In this document: piece by piece, positions 52,585 through 61,996 of the stretch
Layout: each line of letters opens with the position of its first letter
How positions within the stretch are numbered: the first letter of the stretch is position 1
The notes under the pieces: generated by a model
What the model saw: the letters and a program-made list of their open reading frames with translations, nothing else
Databases searched by the model: none
What the model was told of the DNA's origin: nothing
Made by a program: the position numbers and the translations under genes
Assembly (NCBI RefSeq): GCF_904846415.1
Contig: NZ_CAJHAR010000015.1
Span: forward strand, 21,866 to 85,865
From: Psychrobacter piscatorii
GTDB taxonomy: Bacteria > Pseudomonadota > Gammaproteobacteria > Pseudomonadales > Moraxellaceae
Length of the DNA: 64,000 bases
Direction of reading: 5' to 3'

Positions 52585-53145
52585 ATGACCATTCATATCG
52601 TGTTGGTCGCCCCAAAAATGCCGAGTAATACTGGCAATATTATTCGACTGTGTGCCAACAGCGGCGCGCAGCTGCATTTAGTCAGACCGTTAGGGTTTGA
52701 GCTTGATGATAAGAAACTACGCCGCGCAGGCCTTGATTATCATGAATACGCACATTTGCAGGTGCATGATGATTGGACAGCCGCACGGCAGGCGTTGCAA
52801 GCAGCTGACTGCTATACTGTCACGGCTTTAACAACCAAACTGAGCAAACCATTCTATGATTATGATTTTGGCGGGCAAGTAGACAGTGAAAAACCTGACA
52901 ATGAAGCCATACCCAATATCGCGCTGGTATTTGGTTCAGAGACAGCAGGACTGGCAGATAATATCCGTGAAGATATCGGTGCCGATAATTGGTTGAGATT
53001 ACCCATGTTGGCTGATTCGCGCAGTCTGAATTTATCCAATAGCGTCGCAATATGCTTGTATGAAATATGGCGACAGCAAGGATTTTTGGGTGATGAAGGT
53101 CGTAGTATCGGCTATGAGACCTTGACAGTCTACGACCCAAAATAG
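52585..53145 (+). CDS. trmL: tRNA (cytidine/uridine-34-2'-O)-methyltransferase TrmL
   Basis: The 186-residue SPOUT methyltransferase 2'-O-methylates the wobble base of leucine tRNAs. It starts IHIVLVAPKMPSNTGNIIRL, with the SAM knot motifs VFGSETAGL and a RSLNLSNSVAICLYE block. It is longer than E. coli TrmL (157) by a polar loop around GGQVDSEKPDNEAI in the middle and extra C-terminal residues. Confidence 0.92.
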   Translation: MTIHIVLVAPKMPSNTGNIIRLCANSGAQLHLVRPLGFELDDKKLRRAGLDYHEYAHLQVHDDWTAARQALQAADCYTVTALTTKLSKPFYDYDFGGQVDSEKPDNEAIPNIALVFGSETAGLADNIREDIGADNWLRLPMLADSRSLNLSNSVAICLYEIWRQQGFLGDEGRSIGYETLTVYDPK

Positions 53146-53225
53146 TGATGTATCAAATGAGCCGATCTATATGACTCATTCATCAGTGCTCACTTGGTAA
53201 GCAGCTACAGTTAACAAAGACACTT

Positions 53226-53585
53226 TTATAGGCAGTTGGGCGGCTTGGGTAGCCCAGCTAGACGGTTGACATGGCGCGCCACCAAACCTGTATTAAATAG
53301 CTGCTGTAGCTTTTGGTTGCTGATGTCGTGCTCAGGCAAGGTTTTCTGTAGCCATTTAATCAATGGGCGTGTCGCTGGTGCATGATTAAATTTGATGAAA
53401 AACGCGCGCACTTGCTGCAAGATTTGTAAGTGCTCACTCGTTAGGCTGACATCTAGTGTGTCTGCTAGTTGTTGTGCGATATCAGGTGTCCAAATTGTAT
53501 GGTCACACAGATGCCCATCTTGATCTAATGCAATATCGGTCGATGCTGTGGCAGTATGAGTTGTCGTAGAGGTATGAGTCGTCAT
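53226..53585 (-). CDS. tusE: Sulfur relay protein TusE (DsrC family)
   Basis: The 119-residue protein has the conserved TusE end: AGLPKPPNC with the persulfide Cys at 118, the second-last residue. It hands sulfur from TusD to MnmA. The N-terminal portion is Thr-rich and family-typical after residue 20 (DGHLCDHTIWTPDIAQQLA). It overlaps tusB by four bases (ATGA), so it is translationally coupled. Confidence 0.9.
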   Translation of the reverse strand: MTTHTSTTTHTATASTDIALDQDGHLCDHTIWTPDIAQQLADTLDVSLTSEHLQILQQVRAFFIKFNHAPATRPLIKWLQKTLPEHDISNQKLQQLFNTGLVARHVNRLAGLPKPPNCL

Positions 53586-53911
53586 AAGGCAATCGTCACC
53601 ACTTTATCAAACTGGCTATCCTGAGATAGGCTAATCCATTCTTCATCCGTTAAAATACCAGTCAATTTGCTCTCTAAATTTAGCTTGCCAGTGGTATTGG
53701 CCGTCAGCTGTGCTATATCATCGGCTAATGCATAAATACCTGCAATACCATCTATTTCACTATCATTCAAATAGGCATTGAGCCAGTCGATAAAAGCGGC
53801 TGTGGTACCAAGTAGGATAATACTGTCGCCAGTGCGCCAAGTGCGAGACATCTCTTCAGCACTGCGCCTGAGGGTATCCATCGTGCTGTGTAATTGATAT
53901 AAAGTTGCCAT
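53582..53911 (-). CDS. tusB: Sulfur relay protein TusB (DsrH family)
   Basis: The 109-residue protein has the TusB outline: ATLYQLHS at the start, GDSIILLGTTAAFIDWL, IYALADDI and a FDKVVTIAL end. Sequence conservation in TusB is low, so the call leans on gene order tusD-tusC-tusB-tusE. Start ATG 53911 is preferred to the TTG four codons upstream. Confidence 0.82.
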   Translation of the reverse strand: MATLYQLHSTMDTLRRSAEEMSRTWRTGDSIILLGTTAAFIDWLNAYLNDSEIDGIAGIYALADDIAQLTANTTGKLNLESKLTGILTDEEWISLSQDSQFDKVVTIAL

Positions 53912-53964
53912 AACTGTGTCCAAGTGTGTGCTTTATTATTTTATAAGTTTGATTATATTGCCAA

Positions 53965-54291
53965 TTAAAAAGTTAAAATCTGCTCAAAATCTTGCGAGCG
54001 GATTATTTCTGGCACCAGCATGAGCTGTGAAGTCAGATCTACTGGCAGCATCCCAATCACCCAACCGCTAAAGACATCATCAGGTAGCCAAGCCGCTGGC
54101 ATGTCGTAAAGATCAAGCGACTGAATCATACCGTGCAAACGTGACTCAGGCTGCATCAATAAGCCAAAAACAGGTGCATCCAAGTACAGCTGCACTTCAT
54201 GACCGAATGTCGCTAATGTCAGTGCCAATGCACAGCCTTCATAACTTGCTGCTTCGGTGGGTGTATGCAGCTGGATTAATAATCTCATCAT
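53965..54291 (-). CDS. tusC: Sulfur relay protein TusC (DsrF family)
   Basis: The 108-residue protein has DsrE/F-fold character: RLLIQLHTPTEAASYEGCALALTL with a YEG motif, FGHEVQLYLDAPVFGLL, and SLDLYDMPAAWLP. It forms part of the TusBCD hexamer. The protein may start at either of two adjacent Met codons, since AGGA is five and eight bases away. Confidence 0.85.
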   Translation of the reverse strand: MMRLLIQLHTPTEAASYEGCALALTLATFGHEVQLYLDAPVFGLLMQPESRLHGMIQSLDLYDMPAAWLPDDVFSGWVIGMLPVDLTSQLMLVPEIIRSQDFEQILTF

Positions 54292-54340
54292 GTATTCCTA
54301 AATATATTTGTCGCAGGCTAATGTCGTAATAGATGCGCTA

Positions 54341-54805
54341 TCAAAACTGTATTAAGCGGCAGCCATCCTGCATCATCAGAGCGAGCTCACTGAGTCCCAC
54401 CAACGTAAACCCGGCCGCCAGATTGTCACCATCAAGCTGATGGCGGGTACTGTTATCCGCGTCACTCACACCGCGGCTAAGAGCTGTGCTGACACAAACA
54501 GGCAGTGGTAACTGATATTGTTCAGCCAACATTTGCCATTCTTTGGTCAAATTCATTTGATCAGCGGACTGCCAGCGTAGCCGATTCGCCAGATGCGCCG
54601 AATCCCCATAAAAAAAGACATTGAGCAACGCCGATTTGGTGTTAGGATTGTCGATGTCTTCTTTGTTGACGATATCGTCTGCATTACTATCGATATTATG
54701 ATCAGCCGATGCGCTCTTAAGATACGCGCGCGCATAGCGTAATGCTAAATGCGCTAATGGGTGACTAGGATCAGCGGTAATGAGTAGTAGCGGGGTAGTA
54801 GTCAT
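54341..54805 (-). CDS. tusD: Sulfurtransferase TusD (DsrE family)
   Basis: The 154-residue protein has the catalytic Cys in LPVCVSTALSRGV and the family features VFFYGDSAHLANRL, followed by NLAAGFTLVGLSELAL. TusD takes sulfur from TusA and passes it to TusE. It is about 25 residues longer than E. coli TusD, with an Asn/Asp/Ser-rich loop (about 35-55) between the first helix and the FYGD strand. Start is ATG 54805; a GTG at 54820 is also open. Confidence 0.9.
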   Translation of the reverse strand: MTTTPLLLITADPSHPLAHLALRYARAYLKSASADHNIDSNADDIVNKEDIDNPNTKSALLNVFFYGDSAHLANRLRWQSADQMNLTKEWQMLAEQYQLPLPVCVSTALSRGVSDADNSTRHQLDGDNLAAGFTLVGLSELALMMQDGCRLIQF

Positions 54806-54820
54806 AGGGGGCAGTATCAC

Positions 54821-55204
54821 ATATTATAAATAAGCGTTTAAAGAGTGTTATAAGGATGAGACAGTATTATTGAAAGGCTATAAATGTTTTGTGTAAAGCA
54901 ATCTAATCGATTTATAGTCGAGCTTTAATATTGCTTAATACCATTGAGCCAAAATGCTATTTTTATTGAGTATAAAGGTGCGCTGCAATGAGGCTATCTC
55001 AAAGCATTTTGATTAAAGACGTTTATGCTACCATAAAGCGGCTCAAAGCAAATAGAGTCACTGTTACTAAACAGGGCTTTATGTTTTGTAATGATATATT
55101 GAGTATGTTCATCTGATGCTGTGACTGTCTCGTAAGAAAAAACAATAAACTTATGAGCTTGGTTCACGTAGTCTTACCATTCTATGTAAGGAGTTTTTGT
55201 CACT
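54821..55204. other. Divergent intergenic region, tusD / glnE
   Basis: The 384 AT-rich bases hold a possible 42-codon gene (54988-55116) and the promoters for the flanking genes; no terminator is needed since the genes diverge. Confidence 0.5.
54988..55116 (+). CDS. Candidate small protein, 42 residues
   Basis: ATG to TGA gives a 42-residue basic peptide (MRLSQSILIKDVYATIKRLK, then a short polar C-terminal end with one Cys). AAAGGTG lies seven bases upstream, an excellent ribosome site. It could be chance in AT-rich DNA. Nothing recognisable. Confidence 0.3.
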   Translation: MRLSQSILIKDVYATIKRLKANRVTVTKQGFMFCNDILSMFI

Positions 55205-58069
55205 ATGTTACCTGCTATGCCCTCACGTATGAACAGTGGTACAGATTATCAGCCGACAGCAGAGCAACTGCAAGTACTGCAAACAGCCAGTGAGTTTGCT
55301 TATCAAATTTGGGAGAGCCGAACGGTTTCCTGCCAAACGTTTTTGCGTAGCTACCCACTGAACAGTACGCTGACTCGTCAGCAAATCGATGATCTGATAC
55401 AAGATTATACGCTAGATGAAAACTATCAACTCGCTGATGAAACGAAAGTCATGAGTGGCTTACGTAATTTGCGTAAGCTATTAATGATGCGCTGGATTTG
55501 GCAAGATGCTTTGCAGATGATTAGTCTTGAGCAATTGACTGATGAGCTATCAGAGTTTGCAGGCGGTTGTATCTCCTTTGCCAAAGACTATACCTATCAG
55601 CATTTGATTGCTAAATATGGTGAGCCAACCTTTATCAATGAACAAGGCAACGTGCAGATCGATGATATGGCCATCATGGCCATGGGTAAGCTTGGTGCTC
55701 AGGAACTGAATTTATCGAGTGATATTGACCTGATATTTGTACATCAAGCGCGCGGCGAAACCAATGGTGACAAGGCAAAGGGCACGCGTAGCATAGACAA
55801 TAAACGTTTTATGACTCGTCTTGGTCAAGGGATTATTAAGCTGCTTGATAATAAAACGGCTGACGGTTTTGTCTTTCGGGTTGATATGCGCTTGCGTCCA
55901 TGGGGAGATGGCAGTGATTTGGCCATCCATCTCTCAGCGTTACAGAAGTATTTTGCGTTGCATGGACGCGCGTGGGAGCGTTTTGCTTGGCTAAAAGCAC
56001 GAGTCGTTGGGCAGATAGATCAGCCATTTTATGATGCCATTCAGGCGCTAATCAAGCCATTTGTCTTTCGCTATTATGTGGATTATAGTGCGTTTTCAGC
56101 ACTCAGAGAAATGAAGTCTCTCATTCAAAATCAAGTTGCACAGCGTGAAGATCTAGACAATATTAAGCTTGGCGCAGGCGGTATCAGAGATATTGAGTTT
56201 ATTGTACAAGCGTTTCAGCTAATTTACGGAGGTCGGCATCCTCAGCTACAAGTAAAGCCTTGTTTGGAGGCGATGCAAGTGTTGCGTGAGCTTGGATATC
56301 TAGAGCAGATTACCTATGATAATCTACAAGCCGCGTATCGGTTTTTGCGTCGACTTGAGCATGCGATTCAAGCCATTAACGATCAGCAAACCCAAAGACT
56401 GCCGCATGATGCTCATTGGCAGCATAATCTAGCAGTGACGCTTGGGTTTAATGATTGGCAGGCATTACTGACCCAGCTAAATGCTCATCGAGACAATGTT
56501 AATGTGCCATTTGAACGTATGGTGACAGAGCGTCAAGTACCTGACAATGATGATACCGATCTAGAGCCTGAGCATTTAGAAGCGCAAATTGCTCGTCTGA
56601 ACGAGGTGCTAACAGAAGAAAATCGCGAGTCATTGCAGAATTTCTGGCAATCAAAGATGGTCGCCAACCTCAGCGAGGAGGCCCGAGAGCGCTTAGATGA
56701 CGCATATCCTGTTATTGTCCACGCGCTATTAGCTCATCAAGAGCAGCAAAAACTTGCCAATGCTGCCTTACCGCGATTGATTGCATTGCTTGAAGCCATT
56801 TGCCGACGCTCAATTTACTTGGTCATGATTGCAGAAAACCCCAATGCAACGATTGAGCTGATTCCGATGCTATCAGCCAGTCCTTGGATTGCAAAAGAGT
56901 TGGCACAATACCCTGTATTGTTAGATACCTTTTTACAGCAACACTATCGCCACCTGCCAGATAAGCCTGAGCTGCGTGATATTTTGCGCCAACAACTATT
57001 GCGTGTCGAACCCAATGACGAAGAAGAGCTGCTAAGCGTATTGCGACTGTTCAAGAAAAACCAAGTATTGGCTGTGGCTGCCAGTGATGTGTTGGCTGAG
57101 CGCCCGATCATGAAAGTATCAGACTCATTGACCTATATTGCTGAAGTGGTACTAGAAGCCGCACTAGAGCGTGCGTTTGCAGAGATCGTCAACCGCTATG
57201 GCTATCCGATTGGTCAAGATGGTGATCCAGTGACTGAAGCGGAATGTGGCTTTGCAATTATCGGTTATGGCAAGCTTGGTGGACTAGAGCTCTCGTACTC
57301 TTCCGACTTGGATTTGGTATTCTTGCATAAGATAAAAGAGCAGGGCATGACCACTGGTGAGAAATCGGTGAGTGGAATGAAGTTTGCCGCGCGTCTTGTA
57401 CAAAAGCTGATGAACTATCTCAATACCCAAACGCGAGATGGTAGAGCATATGAGATTGACATGCGTCTGCGTCCGTCGGGCAACGCTGGCATGATGGTGG
57501 TGTCTTGTCATGCCTTTGAAACCTATCAAATGGACAAAGCGTGGTCATGGGAGCATCAGGCATTGGTGCGTGCTCGGGCGATTTGTGGTGACAGACGAGT
57601 GACTGCACGCTTTTGTGACATTCGCCGAGATGTGCTGGCGCTGCCGCGGACGTTAGAGCAAGTACGCTCTGAGGTCACTAGTATGCGTATCAAAATGCAG
57701 AAGCACTTGGGCACCAGCCAGTGGCAACAGCAATCGGGCAAGTTTCAACTCAAACAAGATGCAGGCGGTATTGTAGACATTGAATTCTTAGCACAGTTTG
57801 CGGTATTGGCCTATTCACATGAGTATCTAAGCTTGACCAAATGGAGCGATAATGTCCGTATTTTTGAAGAAGTTGCTCTGCTTGGCATATGGCAAGAGCA
57901 AGTCTGTCAAGAGTTGACCGATGCCTATCTGAGAATACGTGCTGCTACCCATCAACTGGCACTATCAGAGCAGTCATTATTGGTCGATGAATCGCTCTGG
58001 CAGGAGACGCGCGCACTGGTACAAGCGCAGTGGCAGCATCTAATGGGCGTAGAATCTAACGAAGAATAA
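55205..58069 (+). CDS. glnE: Bifunctional glutamine synthetase adenylyltransferase/adenylyl-removing enzyme
   Basis: The 954-residue protein regulates glutamine synthetase by adding and removing AMP, in response to PII. It has two nucleotidyltransferase domains: the N-terminal one with LSSDIDLIFVH (deadenylylation) and the C-terminal one with YSSDLDLVFLH (adenylylation), each followed by a DMRLRP block and an AGGI-DIEF helix region. Length equals E. coli GlnE (946). AAGGAG precedes the ATG. Confidence 0.97.
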   Translation: MLPAMPSRMNSGTDYQPTAEQLQVLQTASEFAYQIWESRTVSCQTFLRSYPLNSTLTRQQIDDLIQDYTLDENYQLADETKVMSGLRNLRKLLMMRWIWQDALQMISLEQLTDELSEFAGGCISFAKDYTYQHLIAKYGEPTFINEQGNVQIDDMAIMAMGKLGAQELNLSSDIDLIFVHQARGETNGDKAKGTRSIDNKRFMTRLGQGIIKLLDNKTADGFVFRVDMRLRPWGDGSDLAIHLSALQKYFALHGRAWERFAWLKARVVGQIDQPFYDAIQALIKPFVFRYYVDYSAFSALREMKSLIQNQVAQREDLDNIKLGAGGIRDIEFIVQAFQLIYGGRHPQLQVKPCLEAMQVLRELGYLEQITYDNLQAAYRFLRRLEHAIQAINDQQTQRLPHDAHWQHNLAVTLGFNDWQALLTQLNAHRDNVNVPFERMVTERQVPDNDDTDLEPEHLEAQIARLNEVLTEENRESLQNFWQSKMVANLSEEARERLDDAYPVIVHALLAHQEQQKLANAALPRLIALLEAICRRSIYLVMIAENPNATIELIPMLSASPWIAKELAQYPVLLDTFLQQHYRHLPDKPELRDILRQQLLRVEPNDEEELLSVLRLFKKNQVLAVAASDVLAERPIMKVSDSLTYIAEVVLEAALERAFAEIVNRYGYPIGQDGDPVTEAECGFAIIGYGKLGGLELSYSSDLDLVFLHKIKEQGMTTGEKSVSGMKFAARLVQKLMNYLNTQTRDGRAYEIDMRLRPSGNAGMMVVSCHAFETYQMDKAWSWEHQALVRARAICGDRRVTARFCDIRRDVLALPRTLEQVRSEVTSMRIKMQKHLGTSQWQQQSGKFQLKQDAGGIVDIEFLAQFAVLAYSHEYLSLTKWSDNVRIFEEVALLGIWQEQVCQELTDAYLRIRAATHQLALSEQSLLVDESLWQETRALVQAQWQHLMGVESNEE

Positions 58070-58379
58070 TCGTAAGATTTGTTTTTATTAAGGCCTTGCT
58101 GATAACCAAAGAGACGCTTAAACTGTAAGGCTTTATGATAATTAAAAAGCGTAATTAAAAACTATATGGTCTCAAACCAAAAGATTTCATTTGCCAATAC
58201 GGCCAGTGATATAATCGATCACACATCATCTTAATACTGTTAGCTGTTCGTCATAATGAAGCTGTGCTTTAAGCAATAAAAATGGGCACTGCGGTGTTAT
58301 CATACGATGTTGATCACTACTGTTAAATAAAACCTACCTAAAAAAAGTTAGACGTCAGTGCTAGCATAAGGATTATAAA
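58070..58379 (+). other. Intergenic region, glnE / ilvE
   Basis: The 310 bases carry an extended -10 (58207-58215) and about 165 bases of ilvE leader. Short frames are present, but none has leucine/valine/isoleucine runs typical of an attenuator peptide. Confidence 0.4.
58207..58215 (+). promoter_or_regulatory. Extended -10 promoter facing ilvE
   Basis: TGATATAAT is an exact extended -10 without a strong -35. It would give about 160 bases of leader before ilvE. Confidence 0.45.
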
Positions 58380-59309
58380 ATGAATATGGCAACACAAGAT
58401 GGTAAGCTTTGGATGAATGGCACGATGATCGAACAGCCAGATGCTAAAGTTCATGTGCTTACCCATAGCTTGCATTATGGCATGGCTGTGTTTGAAGGCG
58501 TGCGTGCTTACCAAACCGCTGATAACCGCACGGCTATTTTTCGCCTAAAGGAACACACTGAACGTCTACTTGGTTCGGCAAAAATCTTTCAAATGGACGT
58601 ACCGTTTGATGCGGCCACTCTAGAGCAAGCACATAAAGATGTGGTAAAGCAAAACAACTTGGCAGAAGCCTATATTCGTCCGCTTATTTGGGTAGGTGCA
58701 GAAAAGCTTGGCTTATCTTCACGTGACAATAGCATCAATGCTATGGTTGCTGCATGGCACTGGGGTGCATATCTTGGTGAGGAAGGTATCAAAAATGGTA
58801 TCCGTGTAAAAACCTCTTCATTTACGCATCATATGCCAAATGTCACTATGTGTAAGGCAAAAGCTTCAAGCAACTATCCTGTGTCTATCATGGCCAACCA
58901 AGAAGTCACTCGTAATGGTTATGACGAAGCTATCTTGATGGATCCGCAAGGGTATGTGTGTCAAGGTGCTGGCGAGAACTTATTCTTGGTAAAAGATGGC
59001 GTGCTACATACGCCAGATTTAGCGGGCGGTGCACTTGATGGTATCACTCGTCGTACTATCCTTCAGTTCGCGGCTGATCTAGATATCAAAGTCGTTGAAC
59101 GCCGTATCACTCGTGATGAGTTCTACTTAGCAGACGAGATATTTATGACAGGTACCGCTGCTGAAGTGACACCTATCCGCGAATACGATGATCGTACTAT
59201 CGGGAATGGCGGCCGAGGACCATTGACTGAGAAACTCCAAACCCTATACTTTGATGTGGTTCATGGTCGTAACGAGCAATATATGGATTGGTTAAGCTTT
59301 ATTGATTGA
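58380..59309 (+). CDS. ilvE: Branched-chain amino acid aminotransferase
   Basis: The 309-residue PLP enzyme of class IV makes the last transamination of leucine, isoleucine and valine. It starts DGKLWMNGTMIEQPDAKVH, has HYGMAVFEGVRAY, the PLP Lys in MCKAKASSNYP, and the EIFMTGTAAEVTPIRE end. Size matches E. coli IlvE (309). It is monocistronic, with a terminator 43 bases after it. Confidence 0.97.
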   Translation: MNMATQDGKLWMNGTMIEQPDAKVHVLTHSLHYGMAVFEGVRAYQTADNRTAIFRLKEHTERLLGSAKIFQMDVPFDAATLEQAHKDVVKQNNLAEAYIRPLIWVGAEKLGLSSRDNSINAMVAAWHWGAYLGEEGIKNGIRVKTSSFTHHMPNVTMCKAKASSNYPVSIMANQEVTRNGYDEAILMDPQGYVCQGAGENLFLVKDGVLHTPDLAGGALDGITRRTILQFAADLDIKVVERRITRDEFYLADEIFMTGTAAEVTPIREYDDRTIGNGGRGPLTEKLQTLYFDVVHGRNEQYMDWLSFID

Positions 59310-59351
59310 TTTTAAAACTGCATTTTATTTTTAAAACTATATTGTATGAAC

Positions 59352-59388
59352 AAAAAAGCTAAGGCTGTTTTAAGTCTTAGCTTTTTTT
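59352..59388. terminator. Bidirectional terminator, ilvE / YdjC-type gene
   Basis: AAAAAAGCTAAG pairs with CTTAGCTTTTTT around a 12-base loop, with a seven-T run. The minus-strand YdjC gene ends 44 bases to the right. Confidence 0.85.
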
Positions 59389-59431
59389 ATTTCTATTATC
59401 TGGCTGCTCTTATTCTAGGTTTAGTAAGTTA

Positions 59432-60367
59432 TTACAAGCTCAATAAGCTAATATCTGACCATCGTAGTAATCTCACATTATATTTATCCAATAAATCTTT
59501 GAACCCATCACTTATTAACCACTTATACTCAATATCTCGAGCAGCTTTAATTTCATCTTCCCAGCTATTGCACCCATTTTCAGGGACAGCAGGATGACAC
59601 ATAATTAAAGTAGGGGATACATTAGCAAGTGTTCTTGGTCGTTTGGCATGTGATGTGATTTGTTCTGAAAGTAAGCCAGCATTGTGCGGTACACTCTGCA
59701 GCCATTGCTCCCATAAGCTAGCTAATTGTAGACTATCAGTATCAAAACTATACACCCCACCGAATTTATCATTCGTTTTAATGTGATTGTGTTCACAGGA
59801 GTGACGCCATGCATAGCCGCCCAATGCATAGATTATCCAAGATTTGATATCGTTGATAAGTGGTGTGGTGACACGTGCGCTAAGGGTGCCTTTTGATATC
59901 TCATCACGATAACGATTTGTCAGTTCTTTAATCAGACAGTGACGAATAATTGGAAACTGATGAATATGTTGATGCCCGTCAATGAATAGGGGTGCATGTC
60001 CAAAGCGATCTTCAAACCCATCCAATTGCTGTTTAATAATATCAGTTACTTGCATATGATTGAGGCGACGTAAATAGCTTGCAACGATGATGGACTTTAA
60101 TGAACCACGCAGGGCCGAGGGGAATATTCCTGTTAAATCTAAATGTAAGCCGACATCTACATTAAGCTTTCTAAGTTGGTTGATGTCGCCATCTGTAATC
60201 GTACCGCCAACCATATAGCTACTAGCACCAATACGACCAAGCTCGCTAAGGTGAATAACTGCATCATTTACTGCTGTAGACAACCCTAAATCATCAACAT
60301 TGATAATAATAGGGCGTGCATCACCGGTTGGCGACGATGATTGTTTTTGATAATTAGGATGGCTCAT
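59432..60367 (-). CDS. ChbG/YdjC-family carbohydrate deacetylase
   Basis: The 311-residue protein has the YdjC deacetylase motifs: NVDDLGLS (metal Asp pair) near the start and DGHQHIHQFP (metal His) near residue 135. These enzymes remove acetyl groups from amino sugars on oligosaccharides or lipid-linked sugars. It overlaps gtrA by four bases (ATGA) and is the last gene of the glycosylation cassette. It probably trims the sugar handled by that cassette, though its actual substrate is unknown. Confidence 0.88.
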   Translation of the reverse strand: MSHPNYQKQSSSPTGDARPIIINVDDLGLSTAVNDAVIHLSELGRIGASSYMVGGTITDGDINQLRKLNVDVGLHLDLTGIFPSALRGSLKSIIVASYLRRLNHMQVTDIIKQQLDGFEDRFGHAPLFIDGHQHIHQFPIIRHCLIKELTNRYRDEISKGTLSARVTTPLINDIKSWIIYALGGYAWRHSCEHNHIKTNDKFGGVYSFDTDSLQLASLWEQWLQSVPHNAGLLSEQITSHAKRPRTLANVSPTLIMCHPAVPENGCNSWEDEIKAARDIEYKWLISDGFKDLLDKYNVRLLRWSDISLLSL

Positions 60368-60843
60368 GATTTAAACGCCCAAAACTTGCCCAATGCAAAG
60401 GTCATCACCGTAATAGCGCCAGTGACTAGTAACCATATCAGCATATAATATTGCTCACCAAACCAACGTAAACCCAGTACAAACAAGCTCTGATTGGCGA
60501 TAAAGCCGGCTGTTGAACTACTAAACCATTTGATTAGTGCGGATAGATACTTACTTCTATGATTCGTGCCAATGCTTTTAATACTGTTTCTTTTGAAAGA
60601 AGAGCTACTATAATTACTGTTATGTGAGCGATGTGATGGCTTAAATGTGAGGTAAAAGTGCCCAAAAAAACTCACGACAAAAGCGATAAGAAAAGCTCCC
60701 ACATTTGCCCAAGCTGGCGTGATGGTAGTGAAGTTGACAATACTCACCAGTACTAAAAAATGCATCAAAGCTGCGCTGGCACCGACTGCTAAAAACCAAA
60801 GTGTTTGCACAAAGCCTAAGTTTTTCTCTACTGCATCATTCAT
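60364..60843 (-). CDS. GtrA-family membrane protein
   Basis: The 159-residue protein has four hydrophobic helices typical of GtrA: FLAVGASAALMHFLVL, PAWANVGAFLIAFVVSFFGH with YLTFKPS, then GFIANQSLFVLGLRWFG, and a C-terminal VTGAITVMTFALGKFWAF. GtrA proteins are thought to flip or assist transfer of polyprenyl-linked sugars. A Ser/Asn-rich loop lies between helices 2 and 3. It starts eight bases after the GT2 gene. Confidence 0.88.
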   Translation of the reverse strand: MNDAVEKNLGFVQTLWFLAVGASAALMHFLVLVSIVNFTTITPAWANVGAFLIAFVVSFFGHFYLTFKPSHRSHNSNYSSSSFKRNSIKSIGTNHRSKYLSALIKWFSSSTAGFIANQSLFVLGLRWFGEQYYMLIWLLVTGAITVMTFALGKFWAFKS

Positions 60844-60851
60844 GAGTTTGT

Positions 60852-61934
60852 TTATCCATCATTTTTATCTATCGTAGCTTGTGAGTCATCGTTAGGATAT
60901 TGAGGGTGCACAGTAGAAGGTTTACTTTCAATTACTTCATCGATTAAATATAGTGGGCGCTGTTTGACTTCTTCATACAGCCTACCGACATATTCGCCAA
61001 TCACACCAATACAAACCAGTTGTATACCAGTGGAGAACATAATTCCTGCAGCAACAGTTGCCCAGCCTGCGACATCACTACCAAATATTAAAGTATCTAT
61101 CACAATATATAAGCCGTATAAAAAGGCTAAAGCAGAGACAATAAAACCCATACGTGATATTAAGCGTAAGGGTCGTTGCGAGAATGAGGTAATGCCCACA
61201 AGTGCTAATTCAAACAGGCTGCCGTAGTTAAATTTACTTTCACCAGTATCACGATTGGCAGCGGTAAAAGGTAAGTAGACCGTATTAAAACCAACCCAAG
61301 CGTACAAGCCTTTCATAAAGCGTTGGCGCTCTGGTAGTGAGCGTAAAGCATTTAGCACCTTGCGGTTCATCACTCGAAAGTCACCAGCATTAGGTCGTAT
61401 TTCGTAGCGCTGGCTGTCTTGTATAAAGTGATAGAAGCTGCTCTTTAACGTTTTTGCCAGTCTGCTCTCATGAGGACGATTGGCCTGAATGCCTGCAACC
61501 ATATCAATGTCGGATTGCTCAATCATCGTTAGCATTTGTGCTAGGACTGATAATGGGTGCTGACCATCAGCATCGATCATAGCGACCATATCCCCTTCTG
61601 CTGCTGATAGGCCAGCACTGAGCGCAGGCTCTTTACCAAAATTACGTGATAAACGTATGATTTTTAATTCTGTGTTTGATGGAAGATTGGCTATCAGACG
61701 TGTAACCACATCAACGGAGTGATCGCGGCTACCGTCATCGACGATAATAATTTCACAAGTCGCTATTATTATTTCACTGCTCTTTGCTTTCGAAGATGTG
61801 TCTACTATTGGAACACTTAGTGTCTGGGTAAATGAAAAGACTTCTGGTAAAAAAGCCTTTAAAGCATCAGCATCATTATATGTAGGTATGATAATAGATA
61901 AATAAGGGCGAGCTTGTGATGGATGATATGACAT
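60852..61934 (-). CDS. Glycosyltransferase family 2 (GtrB/DPM-like polyprenyl-phosphate sugar transferase)
   Basis: The 360-residue protein has the GT-A fold: LSIIIPTYNDADALKAF, IIIVDDGSRDHS, then MIDADGQHPL (DxD) and the QRFMKGLYAWVGF acceptor motif. Two C-terminal helices follow. These are the marks of GtrB/ArnC-type enzymes that transfer a sugar from a nucleotide donor to undecaprenyl phosphate. An insertion of about 20 Ser/Ile/Thr residues sits between the first strand-helix pair and the DDGSRD strand. Confidence 0.92.
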   Translation of the reverse strand: MSYHPSQARPYLSIIIPTYNDADALKAFLPEVFSFTQTLSVPIVDTSSKAKSSEIIIATCEIIIVDDGSRDHSVDVVTRLIANLPSNTELKIIRLSRNFGKEPALSAGLSAAEGDMVAMIDADGQHPLSVLAQMLTMIEQSDIDMVAGIQANRPHESRLAKTLKSSFYHFIQDSQRYEIRPNAGDFRVMNRKVLNALRSLPERQRFMKGLYAWVGFNTVYLPFTAANRDTGESKFNYGSLFELALVGITSFSQRPLRLISRMGFIVSALAFLYGLYIVIDTLIFGSDVAGWATVAAGIMFSTGIQLVCIGVIGEYVGRLYEEVKQRPLYLIDEVIESKPSTVHPQYPNDDSQATIDKNDG

Positions 61935-61996
61935 AAAAAACTCAATTATTTAATTCGACAATAATGATCGTTAAATAGCAATATATAGGTAATGCA

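Noticed and set aside
58281..58325. Short frame upstream of ilvE as an attenuator peptide
   Set aside because: No run of branched-chain codons and no terminator hairpin before ilvE.
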